From positions 1 through 42,079 of the forward strand of contig CAMAUV010000039.1 in the NCBI GenBank assembly GCA_945861415.1: a stretch of 42,079 nucleotides of DNA, in the 5' to 3' direction. Positions within the stretch are counted from its first letter, which is position 1. Each line of letters opens with the position of its first letter. A program made the position numbers and the translations under genes. This document shows, in pieces, positions 26,507-34,864 of the stretch. This DNA is from Akkermansia muciniphila. GTDB lineage: Bacteria; Verrucomicrobiota; Verrucomicrobiia; Verrucomicrobiales; V1-33. Under the pieces are notes generated by a model. It saw only the letters and a list, made by a program, of their open reading frames with translations, searched no databases and was not told the DNA's origin.

Positions 26507-27775
26507 CTACTCAAGGTCCACAATGCTCTGGAAGTCCGCGTCGTAGAGGCGCCGGCTGAGGCGTGTGGCAGCACCGTCGGTGAGACGAGTGAGACAGTCA
26601 CAGATGAGACGGGCGCGGGCCTGTTCATCTCCGGCGGCGTCGAGGCGGGCCTCGTCCTCCTCCGGCAGCAGGCGAAACTGGCTTTCTGCACTGCGGGTAA
26701 CGTAGCGCTCTGCGAGGGTGCGGAACGAACGGGTCAGCAGGTGGTCGCTCTTGTGCTCCAGTTGCTGGAGTTGCCGGCTTTTGAATACAAGATGCAGGGC
26801 GATCTTTTTGTAGAGTTTCGATTCTGTGCGCGCGGAGTCGTCGATTTCCAGACGCCAGCGGTAGCGGTGGGTTTCGCCGGAGAGAAAGTTGGCGTCCGGT
26901 TTCAGTTCGGCGGCGGCAATGAAGTCCGCGATACGGCTGCGCAGCCGGTTCTCCACGCGGCGCTCGCGGATGCTCTTGAGCAGCTTCTCCATGTGAGCCG
27001 CAGCCTCACCGTCCAGCGACTGCTGCGAGGCCCAGCGCTCAAGGCTTTCCAGCGTCAGGAAGCCCGCGCGCACCCCGTCGGCTATGTCATTGAGCGAGTA
27101 AGCGGTGTCGTCCGCCCAGTCCATTACCTGGCACTCGATGCTGCGGAAGCAATCGCGGGCCGGGCCAGGCGGCAGTTCGAGCGGAAAGTCCCGGTCACCC
27201 AGCACCCAGTCCACATAGCGGCGCTGGTTGTTGTAGAGAAAGTGGTTCTCCGCATCCTCCAGCTCGCCGTAGAGCGTTTTGTATTTCAGCGTGGCATCCA
27301 GAAAGGCGCGGCTGGGATTCATGCCGTTCTTCTGGCCGAAGATGGTCTCAGTGAGCATGCGCAGCGTCTGCGCGTTGCCTTCAAATCCGCCCCATGGCTT
27401 CATCAGGCGGTGGATCGTTCGCTCGCCCGCATGACCAAATGGCGGATGGCCCAGATCATGCGCGAGACAGGCTGCCTCGATAAGATCCGGGTCGATATAG
27501 TAATCATCTCCCAGCACGCCGCTGGTGCGCTTCAGCCGCGCGCATATGCTGCGCCCGATCTGAGAAACCTCAATGCTGTGCGTTAGCCGGGTGCGATAGA
27601 AGTCATACTCCCCGCTGAGAAACACCTGAGTCTTGCTCTGCAGCCGGCGGAATGCGGAGGTGTGGATAATGCGGTCGCGGTGGATTTCGAAAATCGTGCG
27701 ATACTCGCTGCCGCGGGAAGGCGGCGGCGGTTCCAGCAGTTCAAGGTCGAAGGCGTTGTAAAATCGGTTCTCCAC
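26507..27775 (-). CDS. dgt: dGTPase-like HD-domain deoxynucleotide triphosphohydrolase
   Basis: About 422 residues. It hydrolyses dNTPs to deoxynucleoside plus triphosphate, adjusting the nucleotide pool. HD-domain metal ligands are visible: RLTHSIEV (His66), LAHDLGHPPFGHAGE (His106-Asp107) and MDWADDTAYS. The N-terminal RIIHTSAFRRLQSKTQVF signature is typical of the dGTPase-like family. The frame is open to TTG 27820, but that point lies in an inverted repeat, and GTG 27775 gives the family's usual start (xENRFYNAFD), so I prefer it; no start has a strong ribosome-binding site. It is divergent from aat. Confidence 0.93.
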   Translation of the reverse strand: MENRFYNAFDLELLEPPPPSRGSEYRTIFEIHRDRIIHTSAFRRLQSKTQVFLSGEYDFYRTRLTHSIEVSQIGRSICARLKRTSGVLGDDYYIDPDLIEAACLAHDLGHPPFGHAGERTIHRLMKPWGGFEGNAQTLRMLTETIFGQKNGMNPSRAFLDATLKYKTLYGELEDAENHFLYNNQRRYVDWVLGDRDFPLELPPGPARDCFRSIECQVMDWADDTAYSLNDIADGVRAGFLTLESLERWASQQSLDGEAAAHMEKLLKSIRERRVENRLRSRIADFIAAAELKPDANFLSGETHRYRWRLEIDDSARTESKLYKKIALHLVFKSRQLQQLEHKSDHLLTRSFRTLAERYVTRSAESQFRLLPEEDEARLDAAGDEQARARLICDCLTRLTDGAATRLSRRLYDADFQSIVDLE

Positions 27776-27819
27776 AAATGAAAGTCGTGCGCTCCATGCC
27801 AGCCATAGGCGGTGAGGCA

Positions 27820-27837
27820 ATGCGGAATGTGCCGCAT
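27820..27837. promoter_or_regulatory. Inverted repeat in the dgt-aat divergent region
   Basis: ATGCGG and CCGCAT flank a 6-base spacer (27820-27837), between the divergent dgt-like and aat genes. It may form a hairpin in the dgt leader or be an operator; together with the palindrome at 27864 it gives two inverted repeats within 60 bases. Confidence 0.3.
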
Positions 27838-27863
27838 GGCCGGCCCTCTAATTTTCCGCTGCA

Positions 27864-27886
27864 CATTCCGGTGGAATGACTACAAT
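27864..27886 (+). promoter_or_regulatory. Palindrome plus putative -10 box upstream of aat
   Basis: CATTCC, GGT, GGAATG (27864-27878) is a perfect 6-base palindrome directly followed by TACAAT (27881-27886), a good match to a -10 hexamer, only 8 bases before the aat ATG. If used, the message would be nearly leaderless and the palindrome would cover the promoter spacer, a classic operator position. No matching -35 is evident. All of this is inference from sequence. Confidence 0.3.
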
Positions 27887-27894
27887 CCGGCCTA

Positions 27895-28497
27895 ATGTCT
27901 GAACGCCCGGAACACATTTCCCTGCTGCCTCCTGACCTGCTCCTGCAGGCCTACAGTCAAGGCATGTTTCCCATGGCCATGGAGACAGGGGAGTTGGGCT
28001 GGTTTTCACCAGATCCCCGCGGGGTAATCCCCATCGAGGAGTTTCGGGTGCCGCACGGGATGAAGAAACTTCTGCGCGACTGTCCTTTTCATATCCGCAT
28101 CAATACTGCCTACGTCAGCGTGATGCGCGGCTGCGCGGACCGAAAAAGCACATGGATCAGCGATACGATTCTGCGCAGTTACACGCGGCTGCATGAGCTG
28201 GGGTTCGCGCACTCTGTGGAGGTATGGCAGGGGAACACGCTGGCCGGTGGCCTCTACGGTGTGGCGCTGGGTGGCGCGTTTTTTGGTGAAAGCATGTTCA
28301 GCCGCGTGCCCGGGGCATCAAAGGTGGCGCTGCATGCCCTCGTCACCCGGCTGAAGTCAGCGGGTTTCACCCTGCTGGATACACAGTGGACCACGGAGCA
28401 CCTGTCCATGTTTGGCGCGCACGACATTTCGCGCCGGGAGTATCTGCGCAAGTTGAAGGCAGCGCTCGGCAGGGAGTGCGTCTTTCCCCATGAGTAG
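27895..28497 (+). CDS. aat: Leucyl/phenylalanyl-tRNA--protein transferase
   Basis: A 200-residue cytoplasmic enzyme that transfers Leu or Phe from tRNA to N-terminal Lys or Arg of proteins, marking them for ClpAP/ClpS degradation. Family signatures in order: LLLQAYSQGMFPM near the start, GWFSPDPRGVIP, TWISDTILRSYTRLHELGFA, SVEVWQ then LAGGLYGVALGGAFFGESMF, KVALHALVTRL and LLDTQWTTEHLSMFGA. The length is normal and the start ATG fits the family. It is divergent from the dgt-like gene and followed by a terminator. Confidence 0.96.
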   Translation: MSERPEHISLLPPDLLLQAYSQGMFPMAMETGELGWFSPDPRGVIPIEEFRVPHGMKKLLRDCPFHIRINTAYVSVMRGCADRKSTWISDTILRSYTRLHELGFAHSVEVWQGNTLAGGLYGVALGGAFFGESMFSRVPGASKVALHALVTRLKSAGFTLLDTQWTTEHLSMFGAHDISRREYLRKLKAALGRECVFPHE

Positions 28498-28506
28498 AAA
28501 AGATTC

Positions 28507-28550
28507 AGGGGAGAACAGTCTGCACCCTATGCGACCGCTCTCCCCTTTTT
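28507..28550 (+). terminator. Probable intrinsic terminator after aat
   Basis: AGGGGAGA (28507-28514) pairs perfectly with TCTCCCCT (28539-28546), followed by a run of T to 28550. The 24-base loop is long, which lowers confidence. It lies 10 bases after the aat stop. Confidence 0.55.
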
Positions 28551-28553
28551 AGA

Positions 28554-28578
28554 TTCTGCCTCCCCTTAGAAGGCAGAA
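28554..28578. repeat. Second hairpin downstream of aat and ispD
   Basis: TTCTGCCT (28554-28561) and AGGCAGAA (28571-28578) are a perfect 8-base inverted repeat with a 9-base loop. It sits in the convergent gap between aat and ispD. No U-tract follows on either strand. Confidence 0.4.
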
Positions 28579-28676
28579 ATGAAAAGCCGCCGAAGCGGAC
28601 ATGAGAGATATAGAGCATAAAGCGCTGCCGTTGCCAAACTCCTGCCGGCAACACTTCTGTCACAGGGATTCCCGCT

Positions 28677-29345
28677 TCACAGGATGAGTCGCGCGGCGAG
28701 CTCTATATCCCCTGGCTGCGTGATCTTGAGATTGGACGCGGCATTTTCCACCAGCGTGGTGGCATGCCCGGCCAACTCCACAGCGGACACTTCATCGGTG
28801 ACCAGTGCGCCGTGGCGCAGCACCTCTTCATACGCGGCGCGCAGCAGCGGCAGGGAAAATACCTGCGGGGTCTCCATAATCCATAATCCCTCGCGCTCCA
28901 CGCTGGCGGTGACCACGCCTGCGGCATCTGCCCGCTTCACCGTCTCGGTCACCCGGCGCGCACTGGCCGCAGCGCCGGTGGTGGCGGCTTTTTCAATACA
29001 CCGGCTGATCTGGGAAGGCTGAATCAGGGGACGGGCTCCGTCGTGCACAGCGACGAGGCGGCACTTTGCGGGCAGCGCCAAGAGGCCGTTCCAGACGGAA
29101 AGATGACGCTCGGCACCTCCCGGGACGATGCCGCGGAATTTAGTAATGCGCAACTCTTCCGCCAGATCACGAATGATCTCACCGCGCTCCGTTCCGCTCA
29201 CAACCCAGATATCGTCGATCTCGCGGCAGGCTTCGAATGCCAGCAACGTGTGGGCGATGACCGGATGCCCGGCCAGCGGCGCGAGCAGTTTGTCAAACCC
29301 CATGCGGCTGCCACTTCCGGCAGCAACGATTATGGCGGCAGTCAT
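28677..29345 (-). CDS. ispD: 2-C-methyl-D-erythritol 4-phosphate cytidylyltransferase
   Basis: A 222-residue MEP-pathway enzyme that joins CTP and MEP to give CDP-ME. The nucleotide-binding N-terminus is IIVAAGSGSRMGFDKLLAPL. The middle has GGAERHLSVWNGL and VAVHDGARPLI; the C-terminus has ETPQVFSLPLLRAAY, VTDEVSAVELAG and NLKITQPGDIELA, all characteristic. It lies 25 bases downstream of the yqeY-like gene on the same strand, so probably one operon. No ispF follows within the window, unlike many genomes where ispDF are adjacent. Confidence 0.96.
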   Translation of the reverse strand: MTAAIIVAAGSGSRMGFDKLLAPLAGHPVIAHTLLAFEACREIDDIWVVSGTERGEIIRDLAEELRITKFRGIVPGGAERHLSVWNGLLALPAKCRLVAVHDGARPLIQPSQISRCIEKAATTGAAASARRVTETVKRADAAGVVTASVEREGLWIMETPQVFSLPLLRAAYEEVLRHGALVTDEVSAVELAGHATTLVENAASNLKITQPGDIELAARLIL

Positions 29346-29370
29346 GGAGTAAGAGTGCCCGTGCCTAGAA

Positions 29371-29826
29371 TTACTTCAGCCGCGCTCCCACAGCCTGCGA
29401 AAGCACCTTGCCTTCCGCCCGACCCGCGGTGCGCTCCTGGAGAACTTTCATGACGGCACCCATTTGGGCTCTCCCGGTAGCGCCAAGTTCGGCGATGACC
29501 GCATCCACCAACTGACCCACTTCCGCTTCACTCATGGCGGCGGGCAGATAGCGCTCGAGAATGGCGATCTCCGCCTGCTCTTTCTCCGCCAGTTCCGGCC
29601 GGCCGCCGCTGGTGAACTGCTCCACGCTGTCCTTCCGCTGCTTGATGAGCTTGCGCACCACGGCAAGGACCTCCGGATCCGGCAACTCGGCATCCGCTCC
29701 GTATTTCTCCACGGCGGCATACTTGCAGGCGGATTTTAATGCACGGAGCGTAAGCATGGCAGTCTGGTCTCTGGCACGCATGGCGTCCTTCAAATCGTTG
29801 GCGATCGTCTCGTTGAGTGTACTCAT
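29371..29826 (-). CDS. yqeY: GatB/YqeY domain protein
   Basis: A 151-residue protein matching the stand-alone YqeY family: LNETIANDLKDAMRARDQTA, LTLRALKSACK, VRKLIKQRKDSVEQFTSGGR, AEIAILERYLPAAMSEAEV and GAVMKVLQERTAGRAEGK. The domain is related to the tRNA-binding tail of GatB, so a role in tRNA or amidotransferase biology is supposed but unproven. The frame is open to 30072, but ATG 29826 gives the normal start. It precedes ispD by 25 bases and is divergent from ychF. Confidence 0.94.
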   Translation of the reverse strand: MSTLNETIANDLKDAMRARDQTAMLTLRALKSACKYAAVEKYGADAELPDPEVLAVVRKLIKQRKDSVEQFTSGGRPELAEKEQAEIAILERYLPAAMSEAEVGQLVDAVIAELGATGRAQMGAVMKVLQERTAGRAEGKVLSQAVGARLK

Positions 29827-29980
29827 AAGTTTGCCTGACCATTCCCGCCCCGCCGCGCGGTGTCCAGTGTGAAAAGGCGCGCACGCCCCATCCTCAGAAG
29901 GTAGTTTAAGCCCGGCCCGCGCGGGGCTTGCATTCCCGGCGTATCGCATCGAATATCCCTCCTTTTTTCCCAATACCATC

Positions 29981-31096
29981 ATGCTCAAAGCCGGAATCGT
30001 AGGCCTGCCCAACGTGGGTAAATCCACCCTCTTCAACGCCGTGACCCGCACCCGCAAAGCGGAGGCGGCCAACTATCCGTTCTGCACCATCGAGCCGAAT
30101 ACTGGCATCGTGACCGTGCCGGACGAGCGACTAGAAGTACTGGGCAAACTCAGCAAGACGCAGAAAATCGTGCCGGCGGCCATCGAGTTCGTAGACATTG
30201 CCGGCCTCGTGCAGGGCGCGAGTCAGGGCGAGGGACTGGGAAACAAATTCCTCGCGCACATCCGGGAAGTGGATGCCATCGTGCAGGTGGTACGCTGTTT
30301 TGACGACGACGACATCCAGCATGTAGCCAAAACGGTGGACCCGCTGCGCGACATCGACATCATCAACACGGAGCTGGTCCTCGCCGATTTGAACAGTGTG
30401 GAGAAGCGCCTGCAGCGCGTGAGCAAAACGGCGAAAACCGGCGACAAGGATTCCAAAGTGGAGGCCGCGCTGTGTGAAAAGCTGATTCCCCATCTCAACG
30501 AAGGCAAACCGGCCATCACTTGCGAACTCAATGTCGACGAGCGCAAGACCCTCAAAGGATTCTTCCTTCTCACCGGCAAGCCCACCATCTTCGCCTGTAA
30601 TGTGGCGGAGTCAGAGCTCGGCTCTGCCATCAAGGACCCCGCAGGGCACCGCTACGTGGGGAAGGTCGTGGATTTCGTGAAAAATAGCCACGATGCCGAG
30701 GCCATGGTCATCAGCGCCGCCATCGAAGCGGAACTGATGGACCTGCCGGAAGAGGACGCCAAAGCCTACCTGTCCGACCTCGGCGTGGAGCACAGCGGTG
30801 TCTCCGATCTCATCCGCAGCGTCTACCATCTGTTGGGTCTGCGCACTTATCTCACCACCGGGGAGAAGGAAACCCGTGCATGGACCATCCGCACCGGCGA
30901 CAAGGCTCCGGCAGCCGCGGGCGTGATCCACACAGACTTTGAGCGCGGCTTCATCAAAGCAGAAGTCGTGGCCTACAACGACCTCGTTTCCGCCGGCAGC
31001 TACGCGAAGGCTCGGGAGCTGGGCAAACTCCGCATCGAAGGCAAGGAATACGTGGTCCAGGACGGCGATGTGATGGAGTTCCGCTTCAACGTCTGA
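29981..31096 (+). CDS. ychF: Redox- and ribosome-associated P-loop ATPase/GTPase YchF (OLA1 family)
   Basis: A 371-residue cytoplasmic protein of the Obg-like family. The P-loop GLPNVGKS is at 8-15. The switch region is FVDIAGLVQGASQGEGLGNK. The usual NKxD specificity motif is replaced by NVAE, as in YchF/OLA1 proteins that prefer ATP. The C-terminal TGS domain ends in GKEYVVQDGDVMEFRFNV. It binds the ribosome and influences stress responses in other bacteria. Length and start (MLKAGIVGLPNVGKST) are normal. It is divergent from yqeY. Confidence 0.97.
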   Translation: MLKAGIVGLPNVGKSTLFNAVTRTRKAEAANYPFCTIEPNTGIVTVPDERLEVLGKLSKTQKIVPAAIEFVDIAGLVQGASQGEGLGNKFLAHIREVDAIVQVVRCFDDDDIQHVAKTVDPLRDIDIINTELVLADLNSVEKRLQRVSKTAKTGDKDSKVEAALCEKLIPHLNEGKPAITCELNVDERKTLKGFFLLTGKPTIFACNVAESELGSAIKDPAGHRYVGKVVDFVKNSHDAEAMVISAAIEAELMDLPEEDAKAYLSDLGVEHSGVSDLIRSVYHLLGLRTYLTTGEKETRAWTIRTGDKAPAAAGVIHTDFERGFIKAEVVAYNDLVSAGSYAKARELGKLRIEGKEYVVQDGDVMEFRFNV

Positions 31097-31323
31097 TCCC
31101 GGCGCCGGGGCCGCGCTTTACGCTGCCGGCCACCGTGCCGCTGCTATATTTTCGCGGCACCGCAGACGAGGTCATCCCGGCGAGCATGTCCGAGCGGCTG
31201 GCCAAAAAGTTCCCAGCTGCCATCCAGCTCACTCTTGTTCCGGGCGCCCGGCACAATGACCTGACGCGCCGTGCCGGAGCCGAAATCACCAAAGCCATGC
31301 CTGCACTCCGTGCAGGCCCATAG
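31097..31323 (+). pseudogene. C-terminal fragment of an alpha/beta hydrolase
   Basis: Directly after ychF the plus strand encodes VPLLYFRGTADEVIPASMSE, then LVPGARHNDLTRRAG: the last beta strand with the acidic triad residue (GTADEVIP) and the catalytic histidine loop (ARHND) of an alpha/beta hydrolase. The nucleophile elbow (GxSxG) and the whole N-terminal part are missing. The frame runs back into ychF without a plausible start; GTG 31135 would give 62 residues. It is a relic of a deleted gene. Confidence 0.65.
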
Positions 31324-31394
31324 ACTTTTCCACGGCAGTGCAGGCACGACTAGAATGCGGCTTTGCCTTTGCTGCCACGGTGATACGCAACAGC

Positions 31395-32603
31395 ATGACT
31401 AACAACCGGCACGTGCATCCGTGGCTCTTCCTTGTTCTGATGGTTCCCTTCGGCATCGTCAGTGGCTACGTCTCGGTTACCCTTGGTTCACAGCTGGGAC
31501 GCGCCGGGGTTCCCTTGGAAAAAATCGCCGGTCTCGCCGCGCTCGGTGTTTTGCCGCACACCTTCAAGTTTTTCTGGTCACCCATGGTGGATGTGACGCT
31601 GACACAGAAGAAGTGGTATGTCATCTCTGCGCTGTTCACGGCGGCGGGCGTGGCGGCGCTGGGATTCTTTCCGGCCACAGAGGCCGGGCTGGCCGCCATC
31701 GGCACTGCGGTTTTTCTTGGCAGCCTCGCGTCCACGGTGCTGGGTATGGCGGTGGATGCCCTCATGGCGCACTGCTCAGCAGAAGAGTTAAAGGGCCGGG
31801 CTGGCGGGTGGGCCATGGCCGGCAATCTGGGCGGTTCCAGTGTCGGCGGCGGCCTCGGACTATTTATGGTGGAGCGCGTGACGGAGCCATGGATAGCCAG
31901 TTGCTTCGTGGGCGGGCTGTGCCTGCTCTGCATCTCTGCACTCTACGGATTGCCCGCTCCGGGCCGCGACCTGCAGAGTCGCGGGCTGATCCCCCTAATC
32001 GGTGAATCGCTAAAGGATCTCTGGTTAACAGTTGGCCAGCGGCGCGGCAAACTTGCTCTCATCCTCTGTGTCCTGCCGCTGGGTGTCGGCGCATCATCCG
32101 GTCTCTGGTCTGCGGTGGCTCCGGAATGGAATGCCTCTCCGGATCTGGTCGCGCTTGTGACGGGAGTGGTGGGAGGCCTCGTTTCGATGGCGGGCTGCAT
32201 TGCCGGCGGGTTCATTTGCGACAGGTGTCACCGTCAGACTAGTTACGTCTGGTTCGGCATTCTTGTGGCGGTGGCCGGAGTAGCACTCGCCGCGCTGCCG
32301 CGCACACCGGCGGTGTTCACCGTGTGCATCCTCGCGTTTTCATTTGCTGGAGGACTTTCATGGGCCGGCTATTCGGCTTTTGTGCTCGAGGCCATCGGCA
32401 AGGGGGCTGCTTCGACGAAATACAGCGCTTTCGCCTCGCTGGCTAATGCGCCCATAGCCTACATGGCACTCTTCAATGGAGCCATGCAAAAGCGCTGGGG
32501 CACCGGTGGCATGCTTTACATTGAGGCCGCGGTGGGGGTAATCGCGGCGCTGGTATTCATTTTAGCGGCAAAGCGGCTTTTGCCGCACCGGCCTGCCGCC
32601 TGA
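31395..32603 (+). CDS. Major facilitator superfamily transporter, AmpG-like
   Basis: A 402-residue protein with about 12 hydrophobic segments separated by short loops. The N-terminal WLFLVLMVPFGIVSGYVSVT, GLAALGVLPHTFKFFWSPMV and the AVDALMAHCSAEELKGRAGG loop resemble AmpG/PAT-type permeases, which import muropeptides or acetyl-CoA. The substrate here is unknown. Upstream frame extends to 31338, but ATG 31395 precedes the first membrane helix directly. It is convergent with the oxidoreductase gene, stop codons 16 bases apart. Confidence 0.85.
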   Translation: MTNNRHVHPWLFLVLMVPFGIVSGYVSVTLGSQLGRAGVPLEKIAGLAALGVLPHTFKFFWSPMVDVTLTQKKWYVISALFTAAGVAALGFFPATEAGLAAIGTAVFLGSLASTVLGMAVDALMAHCSAEELKGRAGGWAMAGNLGGSSVGGGLGLFMVERVTEPWIASCFVGGLCLLCISALYGLPAPGRDLQSRGLIPLIGESLKDLWLTVGQRRGKLALILCVLPLGVGASSGLWSAVAPEWNASPDLVALVTGVVGGLVSMAGCIAGGFICDRCHRQTSYVWFGILVAVAGVALAALPRTPAVFTVCILAFSFAGGLSWAGYSAFVLEAIGKGAASTKYSAFASLANAPIAYMALFNGAMQKRWGTGGMLYIEAAVGVIAALVFILAAKRLLPHRPAA

Positions 32604-32619
32604 GTTGCGCGCTCCATTT

Positions 32620-33990
32620 TCAGACCGGCAGCTCCCAGCCCTTGCGGTAACTGCGCTTGATGAGGGCAGCGGCCTCCGGGGCATTGGTGACCTGCAGGGA
32701 CTTTGCATCCCATATGATCTTTTTGCCAAGTCGATAGGCAACGTTGCCGAGGTGGTTGGCCTCGGTAAGCGCACCGCTGTAGTCGAAGTGGCAAGTAGTG
32801 GGCTGGCCCGTGCGGCAGGCATGCAGCCATTCTGCATGGTGACCGATGCTGTCCGGTATGCTTTTCTCAGGGGCGTTGAAGCCCTTGAACTTCTCCTCCG
32901 GCAGAAGCACGAGCTTTCCGTAGTCGGCAAGGAGCATCCCATTGCTCCCGATGAAGAGGCAGCCGTCGCCCCATTGGGGAATCTTCTTTTCCTTCCAAAT
33001 TTCCGGTTTGCTAGTGCCCTGGTGCCACGTGAGCCGAAGCCCTGGACGCTTGCCGCGCGGTCCGTACTCGTAAGTCGCAGACATGGAGGCCGGGGCCAGT
33101 TCCGGATGCGGCGGCGGGCCTGCGGCGTCAATGGTGAGAGGGGCATCAAGATCCAGCGCCCAGAATGGCAGGTCGTTCCAGTGAGAGCCGAGATCGCTCA
33201 TGGTGCCGCTGCCAAAGTCCCACCAGCGATACCACTTCGGCCCGGGAAAATAGACTTGATTAAACGGCCGCTCGGCCGCAGGACCCAGGAAAAGATCCCA
33301 ATTAAAATGGGCGGGCGGTGTCTGCGTCTCTTTGGGCCGGTCCTGCACTGCGACGATGTCCCCATACTTCGCCGCATCCTCGGGCAACTGCAGGCCCCAT
33401 GCCCTGGAAACCCAAACGTGGACTTCGGACACATCGCCAATGACTCCGCTGCGGATCAGTTCCACCACACGCCGGTAATTACCGTCCGCATGAATTTGTG
33501 TGCCCATTTGCGTGGCTACTTTCGCCTTCACCGCCGCCTCGCGGATCATGCGCGCCTCCCACACATTGTGCGTCAGCGGTTTTTCGCAATACACGTGCTT
33601 TCCGGCCTTCAGTGCAGGCAGCGTCGCCAGCGCGTGCGTGTGCTCCGCGGTGCTGACTACCACCGCGTCATAGTCCTTGAGTGAGGCATAAAGTTCACGG
33701 AAGTCGGCGAACTTCTTTGCCTCAGGATACCTCGCCGCGGCGGTCGCGAGATGCTGGCTGTTCACGTCACAGAGCGCCACGATCCGGTCTCCTCCTGCGG
33801 CCACGTCCGCCAGATTTCCTGCGCCCCGCCCGCCGCAGCCAATGACGGCGATGTTAAGCTTCCCGTTCAGCCCCTGACCACGCACGATCCCCGGAAACCC
33901 CAGCGCCGCCGATCCCAAAACCGAAGTGCGAAGAAACTGGCGGCGGCCGCCGACGCGGTGAGGAAGAGGTATGGAAGTAGATGCATTCAT
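32620..33990 (-). CDS. Tat-exported Gfo/Idh/MocA family oxidoreductase
   Basis: A 456-residue protein. It starts with a twin-arginine signal ([20 protein letters not shown]). A Rossmann NAD(P)-binding fold follows ([20 protein letters not shown]) and [10 protein letters not shown]. The family lysine motif is [15 protein letters not shown]. The C-terminal substrate domain has [20 protein letters not shown] and [19 protein letters not shown]. Exported members are abundant in this superphylum and are thought to act on sugars or cyclitols; the substrate is unknown. The start has an AGGAG just upstream. It is a single gene. Confidence 0.92.
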   Translation of the reverse strand: MNASTSIPLPHRVGGRRQFLRTSVLGSAALGFPGIVRGQGLNGKLNIAVIGCGGRGAGNLADVAAGGDRIVALCDVNSQHLATAAARYPEAKKFADFRELYASLKDYDAVVVSTAEHTHALATLPALKAGKHVYCEKPLTHNVWEARMIREAAVKAKVATQMGTQIHADGNYRRVVELIRSGVIGDVSEVHVWVSRAWGLQLPEDAAKYGDIVAVQDRPKETQTPPAHFNWDLFLGPAAERPFNQVYFPGPKWYRWWDFGSGTMSDLGSHWNDLPFWALDLDAPLTIDAAGPPPHPELAPASMSATYEYGPRGKRPGLRLTWHQGTSKPEIWKEKKIPQWGDGCLFIGSNGMLLADYGKLVLLPEEKFKGFNAPEKSIPDSIGHHAEWLHACRTGQPTTCHFDYSGALTEANHLGNVAYRLGKKIIWDAKSLQVTNAPEAAALIKRSYRKGWELPV

Positions 33991-34127
33991 GAACTCCTAG
34001 AAAGCGTTCGGCTGGTGGCAGGCAAGTTGGATTCCATCCACACCTGAGTAACTCGGCCGGTAGACGGCACCCGCAATTTTGCTCGATAAAAAGCTGACGC
34101 CCTCGGCAAAATTTGCCCAATTTCTCC

Positions 34128-34271
34128 ATGAACCGCCCGACTGTAACCACGCTCCTTCTTTCCACCAACGGCAGCAATTTCGCCATGCGCGTCTACATGG
34201 TGCCGGAACCCTCCACTTCCCTAGTCCTTCGCAGTTACCTAGCCCTGCTCGGCGCCCGCCGCCGCCGGTGA
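34128..34271 (+). pseudogene. Relic of the C-terminus of a PEP-CTERM protein
   Basis: A 47-codon plus-strand frame ends STNGSNFAMRVYMVPEPSTS, then LVLRSYLALLGARRRR, stop. VPEPST, a short hydrophobic stretch and a final arginine cluster are the tripartite PEP-CTERM sorting signal recognised by exosortase. An arginine (CGC) interrupts the hydrophobic stretch where glycine would be usual. In-frame TGA at 34095-34097 closes the frame upstream, so the body of the protein is gone. It is either a dead tail or an unusually short substrate. Confidence 0.6.
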
Positions 34272-34319
34272 GATTTTTCCGCTGACGTTTCCGGCGATTT
34301 GCGGCAAGCTCGCCGTAGG

Positions 34320-34795
34320 ATGTCTTGTCCCCGCTGCCAAAAACCGCTCGCTGCAGCGAAGCACGAGATCGGTATTGCATGGCGCTGCAGCGGCTGTGGC
34401 GGACAAACGCTCAACTTCAGCCAGTTTCGCAAACTCATTACGGAGCCCCGGGCCAATCGCATTTGGGAAACGGCCATGGAGAAACCCAGCGGCCCCGCAC
34501 CCGTTCACTCTGCTAGGAATGCGGCCGCAACATGGCCGCCGTCTTCATGCCTGCCGGAGATTACGCCCTGGAAATCAATATCTGCCGCAACTGCCAGCGC
34601 CTCTGGCTAGACTCTGCCGAACGCAGCACCCGTACCCTTCCCCTCTACGAGGACAGCGTGCCCGAGCGCGCCCCGCGCCCCATAAACGGAGGGGCGCAAG
34701 AGCGGCTCGTCGGACACCTCGTGAAACGCAAAATCATGAGCCCCTCAATCTACGAGATCGTCGGTCGGATCTTTGTCGGCGCCATCATGGCATAA
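34320..34795 (+). pseudogene. Zinc-ribbon protein gene broken by a frameshift
   Basis: The first frame from ATG 34320 reads MSCPRCQKPLAAAKHEIGIA, then WRCSGCGGQTLNFSQFRKLI and ANRIWETAMEKPSGP: a four-cysteine zinc ribbon followed by the helical segment seen in verrucomicrobial zinc-ribbon/rhomboid-like proteins. Around 34513-34520 the reading shifts. The other frame continues CGRNMAAVFMPAGDYALEIN, ICRNCQRLWLDSAE and a tail ending at TAA 34793-34795. The expected second ribbon would begin CPxC at the shift, and a TAG lies there in the second frame. Frameshift by mutation or sequencing error. Confidence 0.7.
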
Positions 34796-34864
34796 GTGGC
34801 CACCCGCATGGTCACGAAAGTCTTTCTTGGTTAGACCCAGGCGTCGTTCCCTTATCAAGCCGGA

